Assembly: GCA_015062385.1 (NCBI GenBank)
Contig: SUUT01000002.1
Location: 64,465 to 128,464, forward strand
Direction of reading: 5' to 3'
DNA: 64,000 nt
From: Alphaproteobacteria bacterium
GTDB lineage: Bacteria; Pseudomonadota; Alphaproteobacteria; CAAHEQ01; UBA3637
In this document: positions 16,496 to 25,377 of the stretch, one piece after another
How the letters are laid out: every line of letters starts with the position of its first letter
How positions within the stretch are numbered: the first letter of the stretch is position 1
Notes under the pieces: generated by a model
What the model was told of the DNA's origin: nothing
Databases searched by the model: none
The model's input: the letters and a program-made list of their open reading frames with translations, nothing else
Made by a program: the position numbers and the translations under genes

Positions 16496-16501
16496 CCCCG
16501 C
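16408..16501 (+). other. DGR variable repeat (VR)
   Basis: 94 bases from CAGTGCCGCC to ATAACCCCGC at the 3' end of the target gene, running six bases past the stop codon. It aligns with the template repeat at 19011-19101 with 14 substitutions, all at template adenines, plus one 3-base insertion (CTT). The invariant GC-rich 3' end (ATAACCCCGC, then T instead of C) is the expected IMH position. Confidence 0.92.
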
Positions 16502-16529
16502 TTTTAAACCACTACTTAAAAGAGTTTAA

Positions 16530-16551
16530 AATCCGCCTGATTGGGCGGATT
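16530..16551 (+). terminator. hairpin downstream of VR (terminator and/or DGR hairpin)
   Basis: AATCCGCC and GGCGGATT form an 8-bp stem with a 6-base loop, followed by TTTTTT. It works as a terminator for the target gene. It lies 29 bases beyond the end of VR, where DGR loci often carry a DNA hairpin that raises retrohoming efficiency. Confidence 0.8.
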
Positions 16552-16602
16552 TTTTTTGTCCCTTTTATTAAAAAAAAGGGACAGGCAACAAAAGCCGACT
16601 CT

Positions 16603-16625
16603 CCCCACACGGGGACCGTGTGGGG
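16603..16625. repeat. GC-rich palindrome
   Basis: CCCCACACGG and CCGTGTGGGG form a perfect 10-bp stem with a 3-base loop, strikingly GC-rich for this region. It lies between the target terminator and the tandem array. No T-run follows. Confidence 0.7.
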
Positions 16626-16737
16626 AAAAAAATAAAAGCAAGGTATTTTGAAAATTTATGACAAGACGACGGATTTTAATTTTATCAACAAACATCTTTA
16701 TATATTCCTCAATGACAGCAGGTATTTTATACCTACC

Positions 16738-17520
16738 GTCATACTGAACTTGTTTCAGATTTGCAACGGGGGGGATAAATCTTTACATTTACGTCATGCC
16801 GGATTCAGTCCGGCATCTCGGGAAGAAGTGGCAGGAATGATGAGCCATTATCGTGACGCGACTCCGTGTCGGGGCACGGAGTGATGGTAGGACTAAAAAT
16901 CGGAACAAGCCCGAAGTGACGTTTTCACTATCCATCGTCATGCTGAACTTGTTTCAGATTCGCAGCGGGGGGGATAAATCTTTACGTTTACGTCATGCCG
17001 GATTCAGTCCGGCATCTCGGGAAGAAGCGGCAGGAACGCTGTGCTATTATCGTGACGAGACTCCGTGTCGGGGCACGGAGTGACGGTAGGACTAAAAACC
17101 GGAACAAGCCCTGAGTGACGTTTTCACTATCCATCGTCATACTGAACTTGTTTCAGATTCGCATCGGGGGGGGATAAATCTTTACATTTACGTCATGCCG
17201 GATTCAGTCCGGCATCTCGGGAAGAAGTGGCAGGAACGCTGTGCTATTATCATGACGAGACTCCGTGTCGGGGCACGGAGTGACGGTAGGACTAAAAATC
17301 GGAACAAGCCCGAAGTGACGTTTTCACTATCCATCGTCATACTGAACTTGTTTCAGATTCGCAACGGGGGGGATAAATCTTTACATTTACGTCATGCCGG
17401 ATTCAGTCCGGCATCTCGGGAAGAAGTGGCAGGAATGATGAGCCATTATCGTGACGAGACTCCGTGTCGGGGCACGGAGTGACGGTAGGACTAAAAATCG
17501 GAACAAGCCCGAAGTGATGG
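16738..17520. repeat. tandem array of ~200-bp units (four copies) with two palindromes per unit
   Basis: Units begin with CGTCATACTGAACTTGTTTC at 16738, 16935 (one base different), 17135 and 17335, spaced 197, 200 and 200 bases. Each unit holds the palindrome TGCCGGATTCAGTCCGGCA and the hairpin ACTCCGTG / CACGGAGT around TCGGGG. The last unit decays after ~17500. Open frames in the array (for example 16648-16884 and 17195-17482) are repeats of each other and not genes. The array separates the convergent target and RT genes. Related fragments lie at 15784 and 21692. Confidence 0.92.
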
Positions 17521-17675
17521 TGGAACTAAAAAGGGTATGAAGTGACGAAAAAAATAAAAACAAGGCAGGGAGTGACGGAGCAGATAAAAAGGGTTTGGGA
17601 TGATGAAGAAGATAAAAAGGACGCAGGGATGTTACTTAAAAATATAGATGATTGTCACGGCAAAGGTAAAAAGAA

Positions 17676-18989
17676 TCAATATTTATTTGCAGTGTGACAG
17701 ATATTTTTTTTATTGTGTCGATTTTTTCTTTTGATATCGGGACGAGCAAAAGAAGTTAAGCGTTGTTGTTTTTTGAGTTTCAGCTTGTTATTCAGGATAG
17801 GGTCAACGGAAACTTTTGTAAAGTTCATATCTGCCGAAAATACTTCCCGAATTTCGGAACAAAGCATATTCCATGCCTTTAATTTAACTCGCCAACAATT
17901 AAAATGACGCAAAATGCCAAAATAAGAATTAAGTGTTGAGCGTGTTTTTTCAATTAATATTGTTTTGCTTTTGTGTGACATTGGTTGTTTCCATTCCTGA
18001 TTTAAACGTTCTATTCTTTGGTAAAAAGTTTTTTGTAATCGTTTTGACGGATAGATACGATTGGGCAAAATATAGGCTCCGGTAAAGGAAAATCCTTTGG
18101 CATAATGTTGCAATGACACTTTTTTCGGATGAATGGTTAAATGCAATTCGGATTTTAAATAGTCAGTGATTTGTTGTTTGACCCGATGTAAAAAATCTTT
18201 ATCCGGATGAATAAAAATCAAGTCATCAACATAACGGGCATAAAACAAATTCGCATCTAATGAGGTGGCATAATAATCAAAATCGTTCAAATAAAAATTG
18301 GCAAAAATCTGACTGGTTAAGTTGCCGATAGGCAATCCGCAATTTGTATTGGCAAAAAACAAACTTTTTGATTGTGGTAATTCCGCCCAGTCTTCTATCG
18401 GTGTTTGATAATTGCAGTGACGAATAGGGTTGTCCGATAAAATTTCTTTCAAAAGATATAAAATCTGTTCTTTGTTTGTGTGATGATAGTGCGTATTGAC
18501 CAGCGTTTGGATTTTATTGAACAAAATGGTTTTATCAATGTGAAAGAAAAATCCCTGAATATCCAACCGCAATACAAAACAATCTTGTGTAAAATGGTTC
18601 GAACACGCTTGAAGCATTTCATAAACGGAACGAATGCCAAATAGTGTTCCTTTTCCGGCCCGACAACTGTAAGAATGTTCGTAAAAAACATTTTCAAACA
18701 ATCGAAGCAGTTTACCGATAACCAAATGATGAACAATCCTGTCCCGAAAGTTTGCCGCAAACACTTCTCTCAGGACAGGATGCCTGACAATAAAGGCATT
18801 AGACGGGGCAATATGATATGTATGTGCCGTGATGTCTTGCCATAAGTTAATCAGATTTTGCTCATAGTTTGCTTCAAACTTTAATGCTGCCATGCTGTGA
18901 CGTTTATGTCTTCTGCAATCAAAATAGGCTTGAAACACTTCTTCCAAAGTAATATCCGATAATAAGTGATAAAAAGTAAGTTGTTCCAT
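17676..18989 (-). CDS. DGR reverse transcriptase
   Basis: A 437-residue reverse transcriptase. Conserved blocks in order: REVFAANFRDRIVHHLV (~74-90), YSCRAGKGT (~107-115), LRLDIQGFFFHID (~140-152, first catalytic Asp), GLPIGNLTSQIFANFYLN (~218-234, the block-4 G-x-x-x-SQ form typical of DGR enzymes) and YARYVDD (~250-256, catalytic pair). A basic C-terminal tail (~390-437) follows the thumb. The enzyme copies the template RNA into adenine-mutagenised cDNA. The template repeat ends 21 bases before its ATG and avd lies beyond, the classic avd-TR-RT order. The Shine-Dalgarno is weak, so the ATG at 18989 is chosen from family alignment. A retron or group II intron RT was considered, but TR, VR and Avd decide for a DGR. 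Confidence 0.95.
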   Translation of the reverse strand: MEQLTFYHLLSDITLEEVFQAYFDCRRHKRHSMAALKFEANYEQNLINLWQDITAHTYHIAPSNAFIVRHPVLREVFAANFRDRIVHHLVIGKLLRLFENVFYEHSYSCRAGKGTLFGIRSVYEMLQACSNHFTQDCFVLRLDIQGFFFHIDKTILFNKIQTLVNTHYHHTNKEQILYLLKEILSDNPIRHCNYQTPIEDWAELPQSKSLFFANTNCGLPIGNLTSQIFANFYLNDFDYYATSLDANLFYARYVDDLIFIHPDKDFLHRVKQQITDYLKSELHLTIHPKKVSLQHYAKGFSFTGAYILPNRIYPSKRLQKTFYQRIERLNQEWKQPMSHKSKTILIEKTRSTLNSYFGILRHFNCWRVKLKAWNMLCSEIREVFSADMNFTKVSVDPILNNKLKLKKQQRLTSFARPDIKRKNRHNKKNICHTANKY

Positions 18990-19010
18990 AGTGACTTTTT
19001 TATTTTAAAG

Positions 19011-19101
19011 GCGGGGTTATAAACATAAGGCGTTGTTGTTGTTGGTTCGTGTGTTTGTGTTCACATTACCATTATTGAGATTAACGTTATAGGCGGCACT
19101 G
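19011..19101 (-). other. DGR template repeat (TR)
   Basis: 91 bases which, read on the minus strand, run from AGGCGGCACTG (complement) to ATAACCCCGC and would encode AYNVNLNNGNVNTNTRT, then NNNNALCL and a stop. It is rich in AAC/AAT codons at the positions diversified in VR, as expected of an adenine-directed system in which AAY codons cannot mutate to stops. Outside the 91 bases the similarity to VR stops on both sides. The 121 bases up to avd (19102-19222) have no frame and include GGAGG / CCTCC, probably part of the structured template RNA. Confidence 0.92.
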
Positions 19102-19222
19102 CACCGCTATAAAGTTGGAGGATTACCGCCTCCACGGGTAGTCAACACTGTTTTATATACCAAACAAACGTTCGGTGATTGACCCTTTTAAAATAAAACA
19201 CTTGCTCGCTCAAGGTAACGAT

Positions 19223-19609
19223 TTATTCATTCTCCTTGATTCCGGCACTTGTTTTTAACTGTTGCTTTCTCCTTTCCGCTTTGTACCAAGCACTTGCTTG
19301 GGAGGTAATTGATTCCATTGTTTGTGCCAAATAGGCTTGTGCCCGACAACTGATTAAGTTTAAATCTGCACATAGTCTTAGGCAAACCCGTGTCTTTTCC
19401 AGTTGAAACATAAAGGTGTTGATGTGTTCCGATTTGTCTTCGCTGTGGTTTGCTCGTGATATTATGGCACATAGTTCTAAGGCACTGTCGTTAAGCGTGT
19501 TCCCCAATGTATATTTATGTTCCCGTGAAAATTTTGTCGTGTACTGATGTATATCCCGTATCAGTTGATACGTTGCTATGTATATCGGTAATTTATCACT
19601 GCGTGTCAT
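19223..19609 (-). CDS. avd: Avd-like DGR accessory protein (four-helix bundle)
   Basis: A 128-residue protein of the Avd / 23S-rRNA-intervening-sequence family. It begins KLPIYIATYQLIRDIHQYT, continues FSREHKYTLGNTLNDSALEL (the Y-K-Y-T-L-G block is diagnostic) and ISRANHSEDKSE, then two more helices (LEKTRVCLRLCADLNLI, AQAYLAQTMESITSQASAWY), and ends in a basic tail. Avd forms a pentameric bundle that binds the RT and nucleic acid and is needed for mutagenic retrohoming. The ATG at 19609 is preferred over an in-frame ATG at 19636, because GTGGAG lies upstream and family members begin close to KLPIY. It starts eight bases after the Cys-rich pilin gene and may share its transcript. Confidence 0.9.
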   Translation of the reverse strand: MTRSDKLPIYIATYQLIRDIHQYTTKFSREHKYTLGNTLNDSALELCAIISRANHSEDKSEHINTFMFQLEKTRVCLRLCADLNLISCRAQAYLAQTMESITSQASAWYKAERRKQQLKTSAGIKENE

Positions 19610-19617
19610 AAAATGGT

Positions 19618-21399
19618 TTACTCCACAACAGGGCATTCGCCCAAATCATTTAAGTTAAAGTACATATCCAAACAAACGCCCCACAACGGATTACTGCCTT
19701 TGGCATCAACCGTATCGGTACAGCCTTTTGATTTAAAGTTCATATAACAATATTGTTTTCGAGGGCAATCTGTTTGAACGGATAACATTTTTTCCAAATC
19801 AGGCATTTCCATTTCACAAGACGGATTTTTATTATTCATATCGGCACAAGCCCCGTAAATAATACCCGTATAATTAGCACCGGCTGCTCCGGTACATGTT
19901 TCTGTTGTGAATGACAGATAACAATATTGACCTTTGGGACAATCGGATATGGATTGTACCATTTCTTGTGCATCGGGTAAATTAAGAGAGCAGGATGGAT
20001 TTTTGTTATCCATAAAGGCACATACTCCATGAAGTGTTCCTGTGTGGTTTGCACCGGCGGCAGAGGTACACGTATTGTTTTTAAATGACAAATAACAATA
20101 CTGACCATTCGGACACCCTTTGCTTTCTTTGACCATTTCTCCCGAAGATGGCATATCCGTTGAGCAAGAGGGATTTTTATTGTTCATATCGGAACAAACA
20201 CCATAAATCGTTCCCGTATGGTTTGCTCCGGCAGAACTCGTACAAGAATCGTTTTTAAATGACAGATAGCAATATTGTCCGCTAGGGCATCCGTTAGATT
20301 GTGTCACCATATCCCCCTCAGAAGCCTTTTGAACGGCACAGGAAGCGTTTTTATTGTTCATATCGGTACAAACCCCATAAATGGTCTCTGCCCCCGTTGC
20401 AGACACGCTGGAACTGCAATCTGACGTTTTAAATGATAAATAACAATATTGTCCACTGGGGCAAGCAGTTCCGATAGTCATATTAAGTGTTTCTCCGTCT
20501 GATGCCAATCCGTTTGTATAAGAGCAATTTGTAGTCAATGTCATTGTATCTGATGAAACAGTAAAAGCACAATTTGTATGCATACCCATTGTTTCATCCG
20601 AAACTTCATAAGAACAATTTGTACTTAACGTCATTGTTTCATCGGATATCCGATAGGAACAGCCGGCTTTTCCTTTCATTTCGGCATTTTCAAAGCTGTA
20701 TTTGCAAAAACCATCCGATTCGGGACATTCATCAACATTTTGTCCGCAAATTGTATTGCCTCCACAGCACCAACGCCGTTCTCCGGACCAGCATTCACTT
20801 TCATTTTCGGCATCACAAATCGGATTGCAAAATGTGCGGGATTCGTTGGGTTCTTTTCCGACAGGACATTCATAACAAGTCCCCGTATTGGCATTGCAGT
20901 ATCCGCCTTCCGATTCAACACATTCTTCGTTTGTTTCACAATCTTTACCGGGGGCACGTGTGCCGTTAAAGGCAAAAATAATATCCATTGGTTCCGGTGT
21001 ACAACTTGTTACGGCACCGATCGTTGTTTCTTCATGTTCAATTTCTTGATAAAAAGATAATTGTTCATTGTTGCCCAGTTGCATAATCAGTTGGCACATT
21101 TCATTATCTATATTTTCAACAAGAACAAAGGTATCGCCGTCTTCATCTTTTCCGGTAAACATGTTGTATCCGCATTTGGGGGTAAAATCAACCGGTGTCC
21201 AATTGGTTTCTGCCTCGTTAACCCCTTGTGCATTGGCATAGGCGATATGTGCTTCTTGGATTAATAAATTAGCGGTATATTTTTTCATCGCATAGCGATA
21301 TCCTAATATCCCGCAGACAGATAAAATACCGATAATGGCTAAAACCCCTAGAATTTCTACCATACTTCGTCCGGCTTGTGCGTTCTTGTATTTTTTCAT
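19618..21399 (-). CDS. type IV pilin-like protein with Cys-rich repeat region
   Basis: A 593-residue surface-protein candidate. The class III signal reads AG|RSMVEILGVLAIIGILS with Glu at +5, and the N-terminal helix is followed by a pilin-like region (~40-155). A Cys-rich stretch (CYECPVGKE, CWSGERRWCCGG) leads into three ~17-residue units of the type C-S-Y-x-x-S-D-E-T-M, then five units of 58 residues starting CPSGQYCYLSF and containing YGVC-x-DMNNKNPSC (from ~313 to the end). This suggests a long disulfide-stabilised stalk. RBS GGAG is seen. The gene lies directly upstream of avd on the same strand, so it may be part of the DGR operon, but it has no match to the template and is not a target. 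No pilus assembly genes are near. Confidence 0.78.
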   Translation of the reverse strand: MKKYKNAQAGRSMVEILGVLAIIGILSVCGILGYRYAMKKYTANLLIQEAHIAYANAQGVNEAETNWTPVDFTPKCGYNMFTGKDEDGDTFVLVENIDNEMCQLIMQLGNNEQLSFYQEIEHEETTIGAVTSCTPEPMDIIFAFNGTRAPGKDCETNEECVESEGGYCNANTGTCYECPVGKEPNESRTFCNPICDAENESECWSGERRWCCGGNTICGQNVDECPESDGFCKYSFENAEMKGKAGCSYRISDETMTLSTNCSYEVSDETMGMHTNCAFTVSSDTMTLTTNCSYTNGLASDGETLNMTIGTACPSGQYCYLSFKTSDCSSSVSATGAETIYGVCTDMNNKNASCAVQKASEGDMVTQSNGCPSGQYCYLSFKNDSCTSSAGANHTGTIYGVCSDMNNKNPSCSTDMPSSGEMVKESKGCPNGQYCYLSFKNNTCTSAAGANHTGTLHGVCAFMDNKNPSCSLNLPDAQEMVQSISDCPKGQYCYLSFTTETCTGAAGANYTGIIYGACADMNNKNPSCEMEMPDLEKMLSVQTDCPRKQYCYMNFKSKGCTDTVDAKGSNPLWGVCLDMYFNLNDLGECPVVE

Positions 21400-21436
21400 A
21401 TTTTCTCCATAAGTCTTGTTGCATATTAATGAGTGT

Positions 21437-21586
21437 AATAAAAGGTACGTATAATTGCAACATTTTTTTTCACATTTTTGAATTTTTTTTGATTTTTACT
21501 AACTAATTCAATAAAAACAATAATTTTTCATTTTTGAAAAAAGTCGATTTTTGAGATTCGAAGCGGGAAAAAAAGGTACGTTTTTG
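21437..21586 (+). repeat. conserved ~150-bp non-coding element, copy C
   Basis: Plus-strand copy: AAAAGGTACGTATAATTGCA, T-tracts, then ATTCGAAGCGGGAAAAAAAG and GGTACG. It lies upstream of the Cys-rich pilin gene (start 21399), but in inverted orientation relative to copies A, B and D with respect to the gene. Confidence 0.65.
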
Positions 21587-21691
21587 TGCATATATCGTTT
21601 TTAACGGATGATATTTTGATGTTAAAATTATTATGTTATGATGAGATTCTGAGTAAATTTGAATATTGATAACCCTTTGATATCTATGTTA

Positions 21692-21780
21692 ATATGAACT
21701 TGTTTCAGATTCTTGGGAAAAACCGGCACAAACGATGTCCCATTATCGTCATGAGACTCCGATTTTGGGCATGGGATAAA
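21692..21780 (+). repeat. degenerate partial copy of the ~200-bp array unit
   Basis: TGAACTTGTTTCAGATTC, then a deletion, then TTGGGAAAAACCGG, CCATTATCGTCATGAGACTC and a decayed hairpin. The order matches the unit at 16738-17520. It lies right of the DGR genes, so related repeats occur on both sides of and inside the locus. Confidence 0.7.
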
Positions 21781-21866
21781 AGAAGAAATACAATAAAGGG
21801 GAATGTTTTCTCGCTAAACTGTCAATATACAACAATCCCCCGATTGGGCGGTCGGGGGATTAAATT

Positions 21867-24800
21867 TTATTCGGTTACCAATTTTTTGGCTGTTTGATAA
21901 TCAAACTTGCCTGTTCCTAACACTGGCGGTTGTTTCATATAAATAACTTTTTTCGGTACCCATAATTCAGATAAACCTGTCTTTTTAAAATATGTTTGAA
22001 TTTCTTTTGTTGATGCATTCTCTGCTGCCGTTACTAAAATCAATTGTTCGCCTTTTTTTGCATCGGGCAAGGTAATAATACCTTGTGTGATATTCGGATA
22101 CATTTTTTCCAAAGCTTGTTCAACGGCTGTTAAAGATACCATTTCGCCGGCAATTTTGGCAAAACGTTTGGCTCGTCCTTGAATGGAAATAAAATCATTT
22201 TCATCCAAAGAAACAATATCCCCTGTATTGTACCAACCATTTTTTGTCGGTTGCAAAACATTTGGTTTTTCGGCTTTCATATATCCTAACATAACATTAT
22301 CGCCTTTTACCCACAGTTCACCACCGGTTTCAATACCTTCAATTGGTTTAATTTTCATTTCCATCCCCGGTAATAAACGACCAACTGTTCCGTATTTTAG
22401 ATACATAGGCGTATTTAAAGAAATAACGGGTGCAGTTTCTGTTGCCCCATAGCCTTCCAAAATCCGAACCCCGAATTTTTTCATCCATAAATCAGCAGTT
22501 GTTTCTTTTAGTTTTTCACCACCGACAATCGCATATTTTACACCAAAGAAATCAAACGGATTTGCCATGCGACCATAGCCGGAAAGGAATGTATCCGTTC
22601 CACAAATAATGGTTGCGTTTGAATCGTATGTTAATTCAGGCACAATTCGATAATGCAGTGGGGAAGGGTAATAAAATGTTCTAATACCCGATAGTGTTGT
22701 CATAATAGAACCGACACACAAACCGAAAGAGTGGAACATCGGTAACGCATTGAAAAATGTATCCGATGCGTTGACGCTTAAAACAGATAAAACCTGATTG
22801 CGATTTGCCTGAATGTTTTTGTGTGACAGTAAAACAGCTTTCGGCATTCCTTCTGAACCGGAGGTAAATAAAACAACTGCCGGTTTCTGCGGGTCGTTTT
22901 GCGGACGTGTCTGTATGAAAGCATCCAGTATGCCTTTTAATTTTGATCCCAAAGTGATTTGAGTAGCAAAATCTTCCATATAAACAACGTTAAATTCGGT
23001 TTTTAAGGCTTCTTCTAAATGTTCCAGATGTCCCAGTTGAATGAATTGACGAGAGGTCAGAATTGTTTTTAATCCGATTGTTTTTCCACTGGAAACAAGT
23101 TGTGTCGGTCCCAGTGAAAAGTTCATCATAGCAGGAACTTTGTCAATGCTTTGTAAGGCAAAGAATGAAACCAGATTGACCAATGAGTTTGGCAATAATA
23201 AACCGATTTTGTCTTCATTCGGAAATGCTTTTTGAAAAGCTCTTCCCAAAACATAAGCCTTTGTTATCATTTTTTTGTAAGTCAACGGAACACGTTTAAT
23301 ATCTTCGGCAATTTTATGTTTTTTACCATATGTGTGCATGGCATCCAGTAATGAATTAAACAAGTGTTCATTTAAATCTGATGTTTGATACATCATATCG
23401 GTCATAATATCATATAATTGTTTAGAAATAAATGTTCTTCTATCTCGTCCGAAACAATCTTCCGGCACGTTTAAAACGGTGGGTTTAAGCAAGGTTAACG
23501 AAATATGCGGGAACAGACGGGTTTTATATTTTTTACCCATATACGAAAATTTTGAAAATTGAGCACCTTTAATCCGAATTGGTACAATTTTGGCTTCGGC
23601 TTTGGCGGCAACCACACCGGCCCCCTCATAAATTTTCATTAATCCGCCGGAGGTAGTAATACGTCCTTCCGGAAAAATCATCACTTTTTTGTCTTTTTTC
23701 ACTTCTTCAATCAATGACCGAATGGCCATCGGATTGGTCGGATCTAACGGATATAAATCAACCAGAACGGAAAATAGGCGAATATACCATTTTTTTGCCC
23801 ATTCTGTATTAATGGCAAATGTGATTTTTTCAGGCATATAAGCAGCAACTAAAATCCCGTCTAATAATGAACAATGATTGGCAATTAATAAAACCCGTTT
23901 ACCGGCTTTGTGGAAATTTTGGATGTTATAAATCCGAATGTGAAAAAGCGGGCTTAATATAATCCGTAAAACAGATTTTAATGTTTCATGAGACAATAAT
24001 TGCATAATGTAAACAGAAACAATCAAGCTCATAACGGCAATAAACAGGAAAAGTGAGGGAATGGAAAAGCCCATACTTAACAAACCGGCTGAAATGATTG
24101 AAATAACAGCCATTCCGAACGAATTAACAATATTGTTGCCGGCAATAACAGATGCCGTACAAGATTTAGGAGCGTACGTTTGAATAAAAGCATTAAGTGG
24201 AACAATATATAATCCACCAAAAAATGCCATAGCAAACATACAAACGGATAACGCAATACCTCCATTAAGCAAGAAAGCAACTAATCCGAAACTTTCGCTC
24301 GGGGCTTGATAATTTTTGGTTAAGAAATAAAAGATTAATCCGCAAACGGCCATAGCCAAAGATGTTAATGGAACATAGACGGCAGAAACAACACCTTTCA
24401 ACAACTTATTGCAACTGACAGACCCGACACCGACTCCGATAGAGAATAATAATAAAAAGAAAGTAATCACATGTTGTTTGACGTTTAATACCTGACTGCA
24501 TAGTGGGAAAATTTGAGTTAGGATTAAAGCTCCAACCGTCCAAAACCAAGTTGCTCCTAAAATGGATTTCCAAACAATGGGATAAGTATGAATAAGTTTT
24601 AAATTGCTGACTGTTTCGGCAAAAATATTTTTACGAATCGTTAAGGTTGGACGTGGAGCTTTTGCCGTTGGAATGTATCGGGCAGAAATGTATCCGATAA
24701 CCGAACAGATAATTAACAGGACTATTGCAGTATTGATGTTTAAAATCGTGCCTAAAACAGCTCCTAAAATAATGGAAACATAAGTTGAAGCTTCAATATA

Positions 24801-25223
24801 ACCATTTCCTGCAAGTAATTCATTTTTCTTTAATAATTGTGGTAAAAGAGCGTATTTTATTGGGCCAAAAAAGGCAGACTGGGTTCCCATTAAAAAGAGT
24901 AAAACAATTAAAAGTGTTAGGCTTTTGGTATAAAAAACAATGCCGGTTAAAATCATTAAAACCAATTCAGTAATTTTTAAAAAACGAGCAATTTTATCCC
25001 GATTGTATTTATCGGCAATTTGGCCGGCCGTAGCTGAAAATAAAAAGAAGGGCAGAATAAATAATCCGGCAACAACAGCCGATAAAATATCGGATTGTTC
25101 CGTCATTTTATAGGCAATCATAACCAATAACATATTTTTGAATAAATTATCGTTAAATGCCCCAAAAAACTGCACAATTAACAAAGGTAAAAAACGTTTT
25201 GTTTTTAAAATCGGATTAATCAT
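21867..25223 (-). CDS. aas: fused MFS transporter - acyltransferase - acyl-ACP synthetase (Aas/LplT type)
   Basis: An 1118-residue three-part protein. Residues ~1-400 form a 12-helix MFS transporter like the lysophospholipid flippase LplT (FGAFNDNLFKNMLLVMIAYK). Residues ~420-610 form a PlsC acyltransferase with NHCSLLDG (H-x4-D) and FPEGRITTSGG. Residues ~640-1118 form an AMP-binding acyl-activating enzyme with TSGSEGMPKAVLLSH, EGYGATETAP, YNTGD and a C-terminal KK-rich block with GTGKFDY. In E. coli LplT and Aas are separate and together import and reacylate lysophosphatidylethanolamine; here they are one polypeptide, as in many proteobacteria. RBS AAAGGAG precedes the ATG. It is single, with a convergent decayed repeat downstream. 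Confidence 0.93.
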   Translation of the reverse strand: MINPILKTKRFLPLLIVQFFGAFNDNLFKNMLLVMIAYKMTEQSDILSAVVAGLFILPFFLFSATAGQIADKYNRDKIARFLKITELVLMILTGIVFYTKSLTLLIVLLFLMGTQSAFFGPIKYALLPQLLKKNELLAGNGYIEASTYVSIILGAVLGTILNINTAIVLLIICSVIGYISARYIPTAKAPRPTLTIRKNIFAETVSNLKLIHTYPIVWKSILGATWFWTVGALILTQIFPLCSQVLNVKQHVITFFLLLFSIGVGVGSVSCNKLLKGVVSAVYVPLTSLAMAVCGLIFYFLTKNYQAPSESFGLVAFLLNGGIALSVCMFAMAFFGGLYIVPLNAFIQTYAPKSCTASVIAGNNIVNSFGMAVISIISAGLLSMGFSIPSLFLFIAVMSLIVSVYIMQLLSHETLKSVLRIILSPLFHIRIYNIQNFHKAGKRVLLIANHCSLLDGILVAAYMPEKITFAINTEWAKKWYIRLFSVLVDLYPLDPTNPMAIRSLIEEVKKDKKVMIFPEGRITTSGGLMKIYEGAGVVAAKAEAKIVPIRIKGAQFSKFSYMGKKYKTRLFPHISLTLLKPTVLNVPEDCFGRDRRTFISKQLYDIMTDMMYQTSDLNEHLFNSLLDAMHTYGKKHKIAEDIKRVPLTYKKMITKAYVLGRAFQKAFPNEDKIGLLLPNSLVNLVSFFALQSIDKVPAMMNFSLGPTQLVSSGKTIGLKTILTSRQFIQLGHLEHLEEALKTEFNVVYMEDFATQITLGSKLKGILDAFIQTRPQNDPQKPAVVLFTSGSEGMPKAVLLSHKNIQANRNQVLSVLSVNASDTFFNALPMFHSFGLCVGSIMTTLSGIRTFYYPSPLHYRIVPELTYDSNATIICGTDTFLSGYGRMANPFDFFGVKYAIVGGEKLKETTADLWMKKFGVRILEGYGATETAPVISLNTPMYLKYGTVGRLLPGMEMKIKPIEGIETGGELWVKGDNVMLGYMKAEKPNVLQPTKNGWYNTGDIVSLDENDFISIQGRAKRFAKIAGEMVSLTAVEQALEKMYPNITQGIITLPDAKKGEQLILVTAAENASTKEIQTYFKKTGLSELWVPKKVIYMKQPPVLGTGKFDYQTAKKLVTE

Positions 25224-25377
25224 ATTGTTTATCTCCTTTTATAACTTAATTTTAAAGTATCATAGTATGATGATTATAAAAAAGCAAGAAAATATTATTT
25301 TTATTGAAAAATTTAAAACTTGTTTCGTTCGGTAAAAAAACTACCTGAAAAAATATATTCAATAATTTCTTTTTAAG

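Noticed and set aside
16648..17482. Open frames of 76-95 codons in the plus strand
   Set aside because: They are copies of each other generated by the ~200-bp tandem repeat, without RBS, and end at the same repeat position.
16738..17520. Possible CRISPR array
   Set aside because: Units of ~200 bases are repeated over their whole length, with no unique spacers and no cas genes.
17676..18989. RT as retron or group II intron enzyme
   Set aside because: Adjacent Avd, a template repeat and an adenine-mutated variable repeat define a DGR; no maturase or msr/msd structure is seen.
19618..21399. Cys-rich pilin-like protein as a second DGR target
   Set aside because: No segment matches the template repeat, and its repeats differ from each other at all base types.
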